Below, piece by piece: positions 1-10,331 of a stretch of DNA of 64,000 nt. Source of the DNA: Kineobactrum salinum (GTDB lineage: Bacteria; Pseudomonadota; Gammaproteobacteria; Pseudomonadales; Halieaceae); the NCBI RefSeq assembly GCF_010669285.1, contig NZ_CP048711.1:2604001-2668000 (forward strand). The letters are read 5' to 3'. Numbering within the stretch: position 1 is the first letter of the stretch; each line of letters begins with the position of its first letter. Position numbers and translations under genes: made by a program. The notes under the pieces are model-generated. The model ran no database searches. It was not told the DNA's origin and worked only from the letters and a program-made list of their open reading frames with translations.

Positions 1-1350
1 TGCGCCATTCAGGGTGGCGGATTGCAGTACCTCCAGGGGGTGGAAGCCGGCTTCCTGCAGCAGCTCCAGCTCGCGGACATAGGCGAAACCGTAGACCTTG
101 TAGATGAAACCTGCGTCCGAGCCCGCAGTGACCCGGCCGCCGGCATTCTTGTAGTCGTTCACGAAGCTCATCCACAGGCGGTAGTTTTCCTTCCAGGCAA
201 TCTCGTCCGCGGTGGTCCAGTCGAAGAAATAGGAGCCGTGGACGTCGGGGCTGGGTTCAAACGCGCGCATCATGTAGGGCATGGTGTACTCCTCATGCCA
301 CTCCGCGCGCCGCGCCCGGGCCAGATCGCGATTGGCCTCGTAGATGGTGAAGGTCGGATCCAGCGTGAAGTCCAGGGCCAGCAGTTCCTCGATGGTGGCC
401 TGCCAGCGCGCGGACCCCGGCTTCGCCGTCTGCTGCCACAGCCTGCCGGCCTGGCCGAAGCGATCCTGCTCGTTGTTGTAGTTGTAGTCGTGTGGGTAGT
501 TCTGGATGCGGCGGTCCTCGAACATGGCCTCGGGCAGGCCATACCAGTGCTCCATGCTGTCCAGGCCCTGGCGGGCACTGTCGAGGACGTCGATCCGGTT
601 CACCGACAGCTGGGCATGGTGGTAGGCGGTGCCCATGTCCAGGGCCTGGGCTTCATCGAGCGCGGCGCTGATTACCCCGGGAGATCCACCCAGAAACTTG
701 ACCCCGTCGGCGCCCCTCTTGTGCACCGCGCGCACCCACTTGCGGGCGGCCTGGACGGAGGCCATGCTCTCGGGAAACATCGCGAATACCACCATGCGCG
801 GCGCGGCGATGTCGCCTGCCGCGCTGCGTTGCTTGTGCTCCAGGGTCCAGCCCAGTCCCATGGAGGCGCCGACATCGCGCACCGTGGTAACGCCGTGAGC
901 CAGCCACAGCTTGAGCACATATTCAGGGTCCGTCAGCGAGCCGGCGGCAGCATGGCTGGGGGTGCCGAGGTGGACATGGGAATCGACGAAGCCGGGCAGG
1001 ATGAACTTGCCGCTGACATCCATTACTTCGGTGTTTTCGTCGCTGGCGGCCGCCGCAGTGTGGATGCCGCCGGTGCCGGCGCCACGAATCTCCACGATCC
1101 GGTCCTGTTCTATCAGGATATCCACCGGGCCCCGCGGCGGCGCACCGCTGCCATCAATCAGCATGCCATTGCGCAGCAGCAGGCGGGCAAATGGCCCGGC
1201 GCTTTCGGCGCCGCGCGCCGGAGCGGTTTTCGGCGGCTCCATGCCCCGGGCAAGGACGGCGGTAATCACTTCCTCCCCGGGCTCGGTCGCCTGGCCTGCC
1301 GGTGTGATGCAAAGCGCCAGGGTGAGAACAAGCAGGCTGGTCCGGTACAT
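1..1350 (-). CDS. Secreted metal-dependent amidohydrolase (3' end beyond window)
   Basis: Predicted exported hydrolase of the amidohydrolase superfamily; 450 codons are visible and the C-terminus lies left of base 1. The ATG at 1350 follows AGGAGA by six bases. Residues 1-21 form a Sec signal peptide ending PAGQA. The metal site is readable: HVH at 125-127, a candidate carbamylated Lys218 (GVKFL), His244/245, His268 and Asp412 (AGSDAG). Relatives hydrolyse dipeptides, cyclic amides or similar bonds; the substrate cannot be told from sequence. A Tyr/Asn/Asp-rich insertion lies near residues 280-300. The frame is open throughout. It is distinct from the cytosolic amidohydrolase at 12504. Confidence 0.85.
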   Translation of the reverse strand, partial: MYRTSLLVLTLALCITPAGQATEPGEEVITAVLARGMEPPKTAPARGAESAGPFARLLLRNGMLIDGSGAPPRGPVDILIEQDRIVEIRGAGTGGIHTAAAASDENTEVMDVSGKFILPGFVDSHVHLGTPSHAAAGSLTDPEYVLKLWLAHGVTTVRDVGASMGLGWTLEHKQRSAAGDIAAPRMVVFAMFPESMASVQAARKWVRAVHKRGADGVKFLGGSPGVISAALDEAQALDMGTAYHHAQLSVNRIDVLDSARQGLDSMEHWYGLPEAMFEDRRIQNYPHDYNYNNEQDRFGQAGRLWQQTAKPGSARWQATIEELLALDFTLDPTFTIYEANRDLARARRAEWHEEYTMPYMMRAFEPSPDVHGSYFFDWTTADEIAWKENYRLWMSFVNDYKNAGGRVTAGSDAGFIYKVYGFAYVRELELLQEAGFHPLEVLQSATLNGA

Positions 1351-1457
1351 TGGGAGTCTCCTGTGATGCCGCCGCGATGACGATGCGAGGCGTATCAATA
1401 TAACAGGAAAATTCCCGTTCTGTTGCGCCGCTCAGCGGCTGGCCGGGGCCTGCGGGT

Positions 1458-1673
1458 TTATTGGGGCGGTTCGATCGTCAATCCCAGTTTGATCGTCACC
1501 TGCCAATGATCCACCTTGCCTTCGAGGATGTGGCCGCGGATATCGGAAACTTCAAACCAGCGCAGATGCTGGACCGTCTCCCCGGTGCGTGAGATGGCGG
1601 TCTGCACAGCCTCCTCGACGGAATTCCTGGATGAGCCGGTAATCTCCAGTGTCTTGTATACATGGTCATTCAT
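1458..1673 (-). CDS. Dodecin, flavin-binding protein
   Basis: 71-residue dodecin, a small cytosolic protein that assembles into a hollow dodecamer and stores or buffers flavins. The sequence has the usual length and pattern: [11 protein letters not shown] near the start, [10 protein letters not shown] in the helix, then [13 protein letters not shown] with the Trp that stacks on the isoalloxazine ring, and a C-terminal VTIKLGL strand. The ATG at 1673 is chosen over upstream in-frame codons because AAAGGA precedes it and the family begins here. It appears to be transcribed alone. Confidence 0.9.
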   Translation of the reverse strand: MNDHVYKTLEITGSSRNSVEEAVQTAISRTGETVQHLRWFEVSDIRGHILEGKVDHWQVTIKLGLTIEPPQ

Positions 1674-1864
1674 TGTACGCTGTCCTTTCTCACGTGAATG
1701 TGTAGCGCCGCTGCGCCCACCTGCAGCGGATGATAGGGGCTGTCCGGTTCCGGTTTCCGTGCCCTGGCACACAAACCGGTGCCTTCGGTTTTGGGGGCAA
1801 TGCCCGCGCCGCGGCCGGCGGTGAAATTTTCAATCCGGCCGGCGTAAATGCGCTACCATGTCTC

Positions 1865-2113
1865 ATGGATGAAAACACCTCGCCACCGACTGGGTCACCC
1901 CAGGCGCCTGTCCAACCGCCGGAGCGCGCTCCACATTCGGTCAGGGAGCTGATCGCGATCGTGCTGGCCGGCCATCTGGGTGTGCGCAAGCGTGTACAGC
2001 GGCACAGTGACTTCAACCGCGGCAACGGCCTGCAGGTATTTGTTGCGGCCGCCTGTTATTTTGCATTGGTGGTCGCCGGACTCGTATTATTGGTCCTTGT
2101 GGTCACGGCCTGA
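1865..2113 (+). CDS. Small membrane protein, DUF2970-like
   Basis: 82-residue protein with a polar N-terminus and one C-terminal membrane segment (about residues 57-79, rich in Val, Leu and Ala). The core LAGHLGVRKRVQRHSDF followed by a hydrophobic helix resembles the DUF2970 family of short inner-membrane proteins, whose function is unknown. The ATG at 1865 is the first that fits; the frame is open further upstream, but that part is low-complexity and does not look like family sequence. It lies 56 bases before the lipid kinase gene and may share its transcript. Confidence 0.6.
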   Translation: MDENTSPPTGSPQAPVQPPERAPHSVRELIAIVLAGHLGVRKRVQRHSDFNRGNGLQVFVAAACYFALVVAGLVLLVLVVTA

Positions 2114-2169
2114 CTGGCAGGCGGCCACAAACACGGCGGAGCACCCGCCCTCATTCGGACTGTGTTGTG

Positions 2170-3153
2170 ATGACTGAGTCTTCTGCAGCTACGCCACGAC
2201 CCGACGCCGCTACGCTGACCGGTCGCGAGCCCTTTTTCCTGGTCATGAACACCGGCTCCGGCAAGCAGGACGCCGATACTGTTCAGGAGACCATAGCCGC
2301 TGCGATGGCGGCGGCCGGCCGCCACTACCAGTTGCTGGCCGTGGTGGATGGGGCGGGCCTGGCGGAGACCGCCCAGCAGGCGCTGCAGCTGGCGCAGCAG
2401 CAAAACGGCATTGTCGTGGCTGTGGGTGGCGACGGCACGCTGAGCGCGGTCAGCCAGGTGGTGCTGGGTTCGGGGGTGCCTTTCGGCGTGCTGCCCCAGG
2501 GCACTTTCAATTATTTTGGCCGCAGTCACGGTATTCCCCAGGACCTCGGGCTTGCGCTGCGCTGCCTGCTGGATGCAGTGATCAAGCCGGTGAATGTGGG
2601 TCTGTTGAATGATCGGGTCTTTCTGGTCAATGCCAGCCTGGGACTGTATCCGCAACTGCTGCAGGACCGTGAAGCCTTCAAGCAGCGCTTCGGCCGCAGC
2701 CGCCTGGTAGCCCTCTGGTCGGCACTGGTGACGCTGCTCCGGGCTCACCGGCAGTTGCGGGTAGAGATCGAGAGCGACGGTAAAACCCGGCGGCTGCGTA
2801 CACCCAGCATAGTGGTCGGCAATAATGCGCTGCAGTTGGAGCAGATGGGGCTGCAACGCTCGGACGAGCTGGCCCACGATCATCTGGTGGCGATCACCTC
2901 CAGGCCGTTGGGAACGCTGGCGTTGTACGGCCTGTTGCTGCGCGGCCTGTTGAGCCGGCTGGGCGACGACGAGCATGTGATCAGCTTTGGCTTCGATACC
3001 CTGACAGTGCGCCTGGGCGCGGGGCGGCGCCGCAGCAAGGTGGCCATGGATGGTGAAATTTTCTGGCTGCGCGCGCCGCTGGTTTTTACTGTGGCGCGGG
3101 GCCGGCTGCCGCTGCTGGTGCCGCGGGACCCCGCCCTGGCGGCAGATGAATGA
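2170..3153 (+). CDS. Diacylglycerol/lipid kinase family protein (YegS/BmrU-like)
   Basis: 327-residue soluble kinase of the DAGK catalytic-domain family, which phosphorylates lipids such as diacylglycerol at the membrane face. Motifs in order: an N-terminal NTGSG nucleotide loop, GGDGT at 86-90, GTFNYF at 111-116, then a beta-sandwich domain ending MDGEIFWLRAP. ATG 2170 is preferred over the adjacent GTG at 2167. Its stop overlaps the start of the phosphoesterase gene by four bases, so the two are translationally coupled and probably act in one lipid or phosphate pathway; the exact substrate is unknown. Confidence 0.85.
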   Translation: MTESSAATPRPDAATLTGREPFFLVMNTGSGKQDADTVQETIAAAMAAAGRHYQLLAVVDGAGLAETAQQALQLAQQQNGIVVAVGGDGTLSAVSQVVLGSGVPFGVLPQGTFNYFGRSHGIPQDLGLALRCLLDAVIKPVNVGLLNDRVFLVNASLGLYPQLLQDREAFKQRFGRSRLVALWSALVTLLRAHRQLRVEIESDGKTRRLRTPSIVVGNNALQLEQMGLQRSDELAHDHLVAITSRPLGTLALYGLLLRGLLSRLGDDEHVISFGFDTLTVRLGAGRRRSKVAMDGEIFWLRAPLVFTVARGRLPLLVPRDPALAADE

Positions 3154-3965
3154 TCCGGGTGTTGCAGATTTCCGACCCGCACTTTGGCACCCAGCAACCC
3201 CGGGTGATGGCTGCGGCACTGGCGCTGGGTCGTCAGCAGACCCCCGACCTGGTGATCCTCAGTGGCGATATAACCCAGCGCGCCCGGCGCGGTCAGTTTG
3301 CTGCCGCACGCCACTTCGTCGACCAGTTTCACGCGCCGCTGCTGGCCGTGCCCGGCAATCACGATCTGCCGCTGTTCAATCTGTTCGCACGGCTGCTGAA
3401 TCCCTACGGCAACTATCGCCGCGCCTTCGGCCGGAACCTGGAGCCGGAGTTTGAAACCGACCAGCTGCTGGTGGTCGGCGTCAACAGCACCCGGCCCGGC
3501 CGGCACAAGGACGGCGAGGTTTCGGCCAGCCAGATTGAACGGGTGGCCGCCAGGCTGAGCCAGGCCCGGCCACAGCAGTTGCGGATGGTGGTGCTGCACC
3601 ACCCGGTGCGCGCTGCGGAGGCCAGCGACACCTCCAACCTGCTGCTTGGGCGGGAACAGGCGATACCGGCCTGGGTGGACGCCGGCATGGATGTGGTACT
3701 GGGCGGACATATCCATCTGCCCTATGTACTGCCCCTGTACGGGCGGGACGGCGAAGCAGGGCGCCGCGCATGGACCGTGCAGGCCGGCACCGCGCTATCC
3801 AGGCGGACCCGCGGCGAGGTATCGAATTCAGTCAATCTGATCAGTTATCAGCCCGGCAACGGCGCAGCCCACTGTACCCTGGAGCGCTGGGACTACGATG
3901 CCGCCGCGGACGGCTGCTTCCACCCCCGGCAGCGCACCACTCTGGCGCTGAACCGGCCCAGCTGA
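3150..3965 (+). CDS. Calcineurin-like metallophosphoesterase
   Basis: 271-residue cytosolic phosphoesterase with all five metal-site blocks: SDPHFG (Asp9, His11), SGDITQ (Asp40), GNHD (69-72), VLHHPV and GGHIHLP. The family uses two metal ions to hydrolyse phosphomonoesters or phosphodiesters such as nucleotides or lipid head groups. The ATG overlaps the stop of the lipid kinase gene in an ATGA arrangement. The pairing suggests a joint role in phospholipid turnover, which is inference from context only. Confidence 0.85.
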   Translation: MIRVLQISDPHFGTQQPRVMAAALALGRQQTPDLVILSGDITQRARRGQFAAARHFVDQFHAPLLAVPGNHDLPLFNLFARLLNPYGNYRRAFGRNLEPEFETDQLLVVGVNSTRPGRHKDGEVSASQIERVAARLSQARPQQLRMVVLHHPVRAAEASDTSNLLLGREQAIPAWVDAGMDVVLGGHIHLPYVLPLYGRDGEAGRRAWTVQAGTALSRRTRGEVSNSVNLISYQPGNGAAHCTLERWDYDAAADGCFHPRQRTTLALNRPS

Positions 3966-4131
3966 ACGCGGCCGCCGCTGCCCCCTCCCGAGCTGATCCG
4001 GCAGCGCAATCAATCGGTATTTTTCACAGTGTCGGCCTCGTGACTGGCGGCATTGCCTCATTGTACTAATCTGATTAAGTCCGACGGCGCCTGCCGCCGT
4101 CATCCTCACAACAAGAATCTGGAGAACTGCA

Positions 4132-7100
4132 ATGGCGATCAAAACGATGACCCTGGCGGCTGCGGTCAGCGTGGCTGTAGCCGGCCTCGTGGGCAATGCA
4201 ACCGCGGTGGGGCAAACGGAAAACGGTACCGCTGACCGGATGATGCAGCAGCGTGCTGCGGATCAAGTGCCTGCCCATCTCACCCAGCGCAAACTCGATA
4301 CCGCGATCACCACGGAACGCCGCGCGCGACAACCGGTCGATGCAGCACTGCGCGGTGCCAGTGGCCGCCAGCAGGTGATCGTGCGCCTGCAGGAGGAGCC
4401 GGTGGCGCGCATGCGCGACAAGTCGGCTGCGAGCCGCAAATCCTACAAGCAGAAGGTGAAGGATGAGCAGAAGAAGTTCATCGACCGGGCCAGCAAAGCC
4501 GCGCCCGGCGGCAGGGTGATCGCCCAGACGCAGGTGGTCGTCAACGCGGTCTTCATGGAAGTCGATGCCGCTGATATCGAGCAACTGGCACGCGACCCGG
4601 ACGTCTTCAGCATCAACCGGGTAAAGAACTATGAGCAGCATCTGGCCGAAACCGTTCCCTACGTCGGCGCCGCCGCGGTCCAGCAGTTGGGCGTGGACGG
4701 CAGCAATATCAGGGTGGCGGTGCTGGATTCCGGTATCGACTATACCCACGCCGCGCTCGGCGGCGAGGGTACCCTCGAGGCCTACGAGGCGGCCTGGGGC
4801 ACGGACATCGACGATCCGGCCAATACCAGCCGGGACGGATTGTTCCCCACCGCCAAGGTGGTGGAAGGCCACGATTTTGTCGGCGAGCTGTGGCCGACTT
4901 TCGGCGATCTCGCGCCGGACGACGATCCCATCGATTTCGATGGTCACGGCAGTCATGTCGCCGACATCATCGCCGGCGTCAACGGCATGGCTCCGGGAGC
5001 GGAGCTGTATGCGGTCAAGGTCTGCAGCGCGGTGGCCACGTCCTGTTCGGGTATCGCGTTGATCCAGGCTATCGAATATGCGGCGGATCCCAATGGCGAT
5101 GGCGACCTGTCGGATGCCGTGGACATCATCAACATGTCGCTGGGCTCCAACTACGGCCAGCCCTTTGACGACGATCTCGCGGCAGCGGTCGACAACGCCT
5201 CTGCACTGGGCATCCTGACGGTGGCATCGGCCGGCAATGGCGGCAACAAGCCGTACGTCAATGGTACGCCGGCGGCGGCCCCCACCGCGCTGTCGGTGGC
5301 CCAGACCCAGGTGCCCTCCGCGATCCAGCCCTTCCTGACCCTGAACGGGGTCGACTACCCGGCGGTGTTCCAGCCCTGGTCGCAGGAGCCGACCGGCGTG
5401 ATCAGCGGTGAGCTGCAATACGGGGATGGCGCCGGCGGCAATCTCGAGGGTTGCGATCCGTTCGCACCGGACAGCCTCGCGGGCCTGGTGGTGTTGATTG
5501 ATCGCGGAGCCTGCAATTTCACGCTGAAGGTGAAGAATGTCGGTGATGCCGGAGGCATCGTGGGCATCATCGGCCTGGTGGACAGCAGCGATCCCTTCGT
5601 CGGCGGTGATGGCGGTGACCGGCCTATCGATATTCCGGGTTACATGATCAGCCAGGCCAACGCCAATATCTTCAAGGCCAGTGTCGGCGATGAGGTGACG
5701 GTGGACCCGGCCAAGGGTGTGCCGCTGGTCGGCCAGATGGTCGGCAGCTCTTCGCGCGGGCCCCAGCATGAATCGACCACGCTGATCAAGCCGGAGATCG
5801 GGGCTCCCGGCGCATCGGTATCCGCCATCGCGGGCTCCGGCGCCGACACCGGGCCGTTCGGCGGCACCTCCGGCGCAGCGCCGATGGTCTCCGGGGCCGC
5901 CGCGCTGCTGATGCAGAGCGAGCCCGGGCTGACACCGGCGGAGGTGAAGGCGCGGCTGATGAATACGGGAGAAACCGATATCGATACCGATCCGGTCAGC
6001 GGGCTGGCGCCGATTTCCCGCATCGGCGGTGGCGAACTGCGGGTGGACAGGGCCTACAATTCCCCGGTGTCCGCCTGGGATGCAGCGACCCTCCAGGGGG
6101 CCTTGAGCTTCGGTTTCATCGACGTGGACAAGAGCGTCGTGACGCTGAACCGGACGGTCAATGTCCGCAACTACTCGAACCAGGCCAGGACCTACAGCGT
6201 GGCGTCCGAATTCCGCTACGCCAATGATGCGGCGACGGATGCGGTAGCCGTGGAGCTCTCTTCCAGCAGTATAGAGGTGGACGCAGGCCAGACCGGGTCG
6301 GTGAACGTGAAGTTGACCATCCACGGTGACCGCCTGCCGGGCAACGCGATGAACTCGGGCAGCGAGGGCGCCAACCCCGCTCCGCTGACGCTCAACGAGT
6401 ACGATGGCTACCTGGTGTTCGACGATGGCATGGACCCGATCCAGGTTCCCTGGCATGTGCTGCCGCGCAAGGCGGCCAATGTCAAGGGGCGTCAGGTGTT
6501 GACCTTCAAGGACGGTATCGACGAGATCAGGGTGAACAACATCGGCATGGGCACAGCGCAGAACGATGCCTACAGCCTGATCGCACTCAGTGACGATTTG
6601 CCCTCGGGTGGTGTGGGCGAACAATCACCGACACCGGACCTCCGCGCAGTCGGGGTCAATACAATCCCGGTTCCCGCCGGCTTCTGCTCGGCCGAGGCGT
6701 CATTCCTCTGGACCTTCGCGATCAACACCTGGGAACGGCAGCAGCACCTGTTGCCGGTCAGCCACCAGGTGCTGCTGGATACCGACCGCGACGGTGAGGT
6801 GGATTACATCGTCCTCAACCGGGACCTGTCTGGACTGGACACCATCACCGACGGCCGCCAGTTGTCGTGGGTAGTGGACAACGAGACAGGGGATGCCAGC
6901 GCATTCTTCTTCGCCGAGCACGCCACCAATACCGCCAATACGGTATTGACGATCTGTGCCGAACAGATCGGCATGAGTGACAGTGATCTGCTGGCCACTC
7001 CGGTGGATGTGTCGGTACTGGCCCAGGACTTCTACTTTGGTGGTCCAGGCGATGAAGTCACCGGCCTCACGATCACACCGCTCGGTGAGCGCTACTTCGC

Positions 7101-7277
7101 AGAGCCGGTGGACATTTCCGGACGTGGCAGGGGGGTCCTGACGGTCTACGACTTTGGTGAATTCGTGGGCAATACACCGGAACACGGTGTGATGCTGTTC
7201 ACCAATGGCGACCGCGGGGCCGGTGCGCGGGCGGCGCCACCGCCGACACCGAGGCACTGCTGTTCACGGCCCAGTAG
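4132..7277 (+). CDS. Secreted S8 family serine peptidase (subtilase) with PA domain; frameshift near the 3' end
   Basis: Exported subtilisin-like protease of about 1,049 residues. ATG 4132 follows GGAGA. After a signal peptide (about 1-25) come an inhibitor-type propeptide (about 75-165), catalytic Asp199 (VAVLDSGIDYTH), His272 (DGHGSHVA), a PA-type insertion (about 415-520), oxyanion Asn369 and nucleophile Ser580 in GGTSGAAPMVSG, where Gly replaces the usual Met. A Fn3-like C-terminal region follows. As given, the frame runs on to 7338 with a proline/arginine-rich tail. Restoring one G in the GGG at 7229-7231 gives the expected GGATADTEALLFTAQ ending and a stop at 7275-7277. Intact gene with a probable sequence error. 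Confidence 0.88.
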
Positions 7278-7371
7278 GCTTCGCGTGGCCGACCTCTCCT
7301 CTCCCGCCTCCGGGCGGGGGAGGTTTCCTGTACACTGAATCCCGCTGACATTGCCGGTGTGAGAGGCGCCC

Positions 7372-9573
7372 ATGGTCCGGATATTCAAGCTCATCCCCGT
7401 GCTGATACTGGCATTTGCCGGCGCCTGTGGCGGTGGTTCCGGCGGGGATGAAGGGCCGCCCGGGGCGCCGCAGCCACCGCCGCCAGGTGAGCCCTTCGGG
7501 CTGACCGAGCGGGAATCTCTGGCACCGCTGTCACTGCCGGGAGAACCGGTGTCGCCGGGCAGCCTGTCACTGAGGCAGCGCTATCCGGCGCTGAATTTCC
7601 CCGGCGCCCTGTTCCTGGCTGCGGTTCCCGGCGAGGACCGGCTGGCGGTAGTGCGGCAGTCGGGGCGGCTTGAAGTCTTCGAGCAGGCGGACACGGTGGC
7701 CAGCAAGCGCACCGTACTGAATCTGGAGCAGCGGGTTTTGTTCGCGGGCGAGCAGGGCCTGCTGGGACTGGCATTCGACCCGGACTTTGCCGGCAACCGC
7801 TATATCTACCTGCATTACAGCGCGGCCGAGCCGCGGCGCTCGGTGATTTCCCGGTTCCACTGGCCGGTGCAGTCGGACCTTGTGGATCCCGCCAGTGAGA
7901 AGATCATCCTGGAAGTGGCGCAGCCCTTCGCCAACCACAATGGTGGCATGTTGGCCTTCGGGCCCGACGACATGCTGTATATCGCGCTGGGGGACGGGGG
8001 TGGCGGCGGTGATCCCCGCAACAATGGCCAGGATACCACTACGCTGCTGGGCAGCCTGTTGCGCATCGACGTCCATCCCGCGGATCCCGCCCTGCCCTAT
8101 GCAGTGCCATTGGACAACCCGTTTGTAGATGATCCGGCAGTCCGCGACGAGATCTGGGCCTATGGCCTGCGCAATCCATACCGGTTCTCCTTTGATCGTG
8201 CAACCGGGGAGCTGTGGCTGGGGGATGTGGGGCAGGGCGCGCTGGAGGAAATCGATATTGTCCGCGCGGGTGACAACCTGGGCTGGCGGGTGTTCGAGGG
8301 CACGCAGCGTTTCGACGGCAGCGCCAACATGTTGCCGGACAACGCGTTCACCCCGCCGGTGTTCGAATACGGCCGGGCCGAGGGTATCGCCGTGATTGGT
8401 GGCTATGTGTACCGGGGCTCGGCACTGCCCTCCCTGCTGGGGCACTATATCTACACCGACTTCGGCTCGGGTACCGTCTGGGCGCTGGATTACGACGGCG
8501 AGCGTGTGCTCAGCAACCAGGTTATCGCGACCGCCGATACCCCCACTTCACTGGGAGAGGATCATGCTGGAGAAGTATTTGTAGTTTCGCGGCAGGGCGG
8601 CCTGTTCGGCTTTACCGAGACCGGTGGCGGAGAGATCCCCGACCGGCTGTCGAAAACCGGCCTCTTCACCGATCTGGTACAGCTGGCGCCGGCGGACGGC
8701 CTGGTCGAATACGCCGTAAACCATCCTTTCTGGTCGGACGGCGCGTCCAAGCGGCGCTGGATCGGCTTGCCCGGCAACAGCCGGATCACCTTTTCCGCAG
8801 CGGACTCCTGGGATTTTCCCGCCGGGACGGTGATCGTCAAGCACTTCGAGATCCTGCTGGACGAAGCCGACCCACAATCCTTGCGGCGCCTGGAGACCCG
8901 GGTTCTGGTCAATGGTGAGGGCGGCTGGCGCGGCTTTACCTATCGCTGGGACGAGGCGCAGCAGGACGCCGTCCTGCTGTCCGGACGGGAAACGCAGCAG
9001 TTGACCCTTCGCAACAGCGCCGGTGTCCAGCGCGAGCAGTTGTATACCTACCCTGGCCGCAGCGACTGCCTGCGCTGCCACACCGCCGCGGCGGGCCGGG
9101 TACTGGGGATTCGCAGCGCGCAACTCAATGGAAACTTCGACTACGATGGCACGGTGGACAATCAGCTGCGCAGCTGGAACAACATCCAGTTGTTCAGCCA
9201 GGACATCGGCGCCGCGAGCCAGTACCCGGCTTTTGCGGGGCCAGAAGACAGTGCTGCCTCTGTCAGTGACCGGGCCCGCGCCTACCTCGATGTCAATTGC
9301 GCCCACTGCCACCGCCCCAACGGGCCGACCCCGGTGGATCTGGACCTGCGTGCCGGCATTGATCTGGCGGCGATGAATGCAGTGAATGAAATGCCGCAGA
9401 GCGGTGGTCTGTATTCTGTGGATGCGCGCATCATCGTGCCGGGCGAGCGGGATCACAGTATCCTGTGGCAGCGCATGCTGCGCCGCGACAGCCAGGCGAT
9501 GCCGCCCCTGTCCAGCCACCGGGTGGACGAGATGGGCAGTGAGCTGGTGGGGCGATGGATCGACCAGTTGTAG
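7372..9573 (+). CDS. PQQ-dependent sugar dehydrogenase-like lipoprotein with C-terminal two-haem region
   Basis: 733-residue predicted lipoprotein (lipobox FAGAC, Cys19). Residues about 70-415 form the beta-propeller of the glucose/sorbosone dehydrogenase family (NHNGGMLAFGPDDMLYIALG; YGLRNPYRFSFD; LGDVGQ), which oxidises sugars or alcohols in the periplasm with PQQ. The C-terminal region (about 430-733) resembles SO2930-type proteins and carries two haem c sites, CLRCH at 566-570 and CAHCH at 643-647. The dehydrogenase thus appears fused to its own electron relay. It stands alone between the protease and a small lipoprotein gene; the substrate is unknown. Confidence 0.85.
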   Translation: MVRIFKLIPVLILAFAGACGGGSGGDEGPPGAPQPPPPGEPFGLTERESLAPLSLPGEPVSPGSLSLRQRYPALNFPGALFLAAVPGEDRLAVVRQSGRLEVFEQADTVASKRTVLNLEQRVLFAGEQGLLGLAFDPDFAGNRYIYLHYSAAEPRRSVISRFHWPVQSDLVDPASEKIILEVAQPFANHNGGMLAFGPDDMLYIALGDGGGGGDPRNNGQDTTTLLGSLLRIDVHPADPALPYAVPLDNPFVDDPAVRDEIWAYGLRNPYRFSFDRATGELWLGDVGQGALEEIDIVRAGDNLGWRVFEGTQRFDGSANMLPDNAFTPPVFEYGRAEGIAVIGGYVYRGSALPSLLGHYIYTDFGSGTVWALDYDGERVLSNQVIATADTPTSLGEDHAGEVFVVSRQGGLFGFTETGGGEIPDRLSKTGLFTDLVQLAPADGLVEYAVNHPFWSDGASKRRWIGLPGNSRITFSAADSWDFPAGTVIVKHFEILLDEADPQSLRRLETRVLVNGEGGWRGFTYRWDEAQQDAVLLSGRETQQLTLRNSAGVQREQLYTYPGRSDCLRCHTAAAGRVLGIRSAQLNGNFDYDGTVDNQLRSWNNIQLFSQDIGAASQYPAFAGPEDSAASVSDRARAYLDVNCAHCHRPNGPTPVDLDLRAGIDLAAMNAVNEMPQSGGLYSVDARIIVPGERDHSILWQRMLRRDSQAMPPLSSHRVDEMGSELVGRWIDQL

Positions 9574-9716
9574 CGCTGTCCAGGCGCCTGAGAGTACACA
9601 GCCATGCCTGCCGCTCAGACCAGAGATGCGGCAATGGCGCGATTTTGCTTGCCTTCACCGAATTCTCGCGCGAGAGTGCCCTTCTTCCAAACAGACTGCA
9701 GGAATGAAGATCATCC

Positions 9717-10316
9717 ATGAAGCTCGCGATTCTGATACTGCTCGTACTGCTGGCGGGTTGCCAGCAGGGTGCCACCATCCCCGGAGGGCAAGCCTCCCAT
9801 TGTGACGAGACCGACAACCTGCTGGTGAACCCCAGCTTCTCTGCCGAGAACGGCCGGATGCAGCCCTGGCGGGGCTCCCAGCACGCCGGCGAACCGTCCT
9901 TCGAGACCTCGGTCAGCAACGGGGAACTGACGATCGAAAAAATCGGCACTCAGCCCTGGTTCAGTCTGGCGCAGTCCCCCGCGGCGCGGTCATTGCGCGG
10001 ACAGGAACTGCTGTTCCGGGCAGAGTTGAAGCTGGCGCTGGACACCGAGGGGCTGGATGGTTCCTCCGTGGCCGGCGGTGGCCAGCAGGTGCTGATCTGG
10101 GGCAACATGGATCCGGTTCTGGGCGGCGACAGCCTGGTCTACAGCAGCACCCTGGAAAACGAACCGCGCCTGGGCCACACCGACTGGCTGCCGGTCACGC
10201 TGACTTTTCGCGTACCCGAGGATGCCACCCGCATGCGGGTCGGCTTTGTGCACCAGGCAAACGGCAACCTGTCGATTCGCAATCCCGCGCTGTATCGCTG
10301 TGGCGGCGGGGTCTGA
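9717..10316 (+). CDS. Hypothetical lipoprotein with carbohydrate-binding-like fold
   Basis: 199-residue protein with a clear lipoprotein signal (LLVLLAGC, Cys15). The mature part starts NLLVNPSFSAENG and continues as a beta-rich domain with features of jelly-roll carbohydrate-binding modules (PWFSLAQSP; LPVTLTFRVPEDATRMRVGF). No catalytic motif is visible. It follows the PQQ-type dehydrogenase by 143 bases on the same strand and ends at the large inverted repeat. A role in binding a ligand at the cell envelope is plausible but unproven. Confidence 0.7.
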   Translation: MKLAILILLVLLAGCQQGATIPGGQASHCDETDNLLVNPSFSAENGRMQPWRGSQHAGEPSFETSVSNGELTIEKIGTQPWFSLAQSPAARSLRGQELLFRAELKLALDTEGLDGSSVAGGGQQVLIWGNMDPVLGGDSLVYSSTLENEPRLGHTDWLPVTLTFRVPEDATRMRVGFVHQANGNLSIRNPALYRCGGGV

Positions 10317-10331
10317 TTCGGTGTGAGGGCG

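Noticed and set aside
22-1380. Open plus-strand frame of about 450 codons at the left edge
   Set aside because: The minus strand encodes a complete amidohydrolase pattern with signal peptide, ribosome site and metal ligands over the same bases.
4075-6624. Very long open frame (849 codons) on the minus strand opposite the subtilase
   Set aside because: It is the antisense of a GC-rich gene with clear catalytic motifs on the plus strand; its composition is His/Arg/Gly-rich, it has no start signal and it resembles no protein family.
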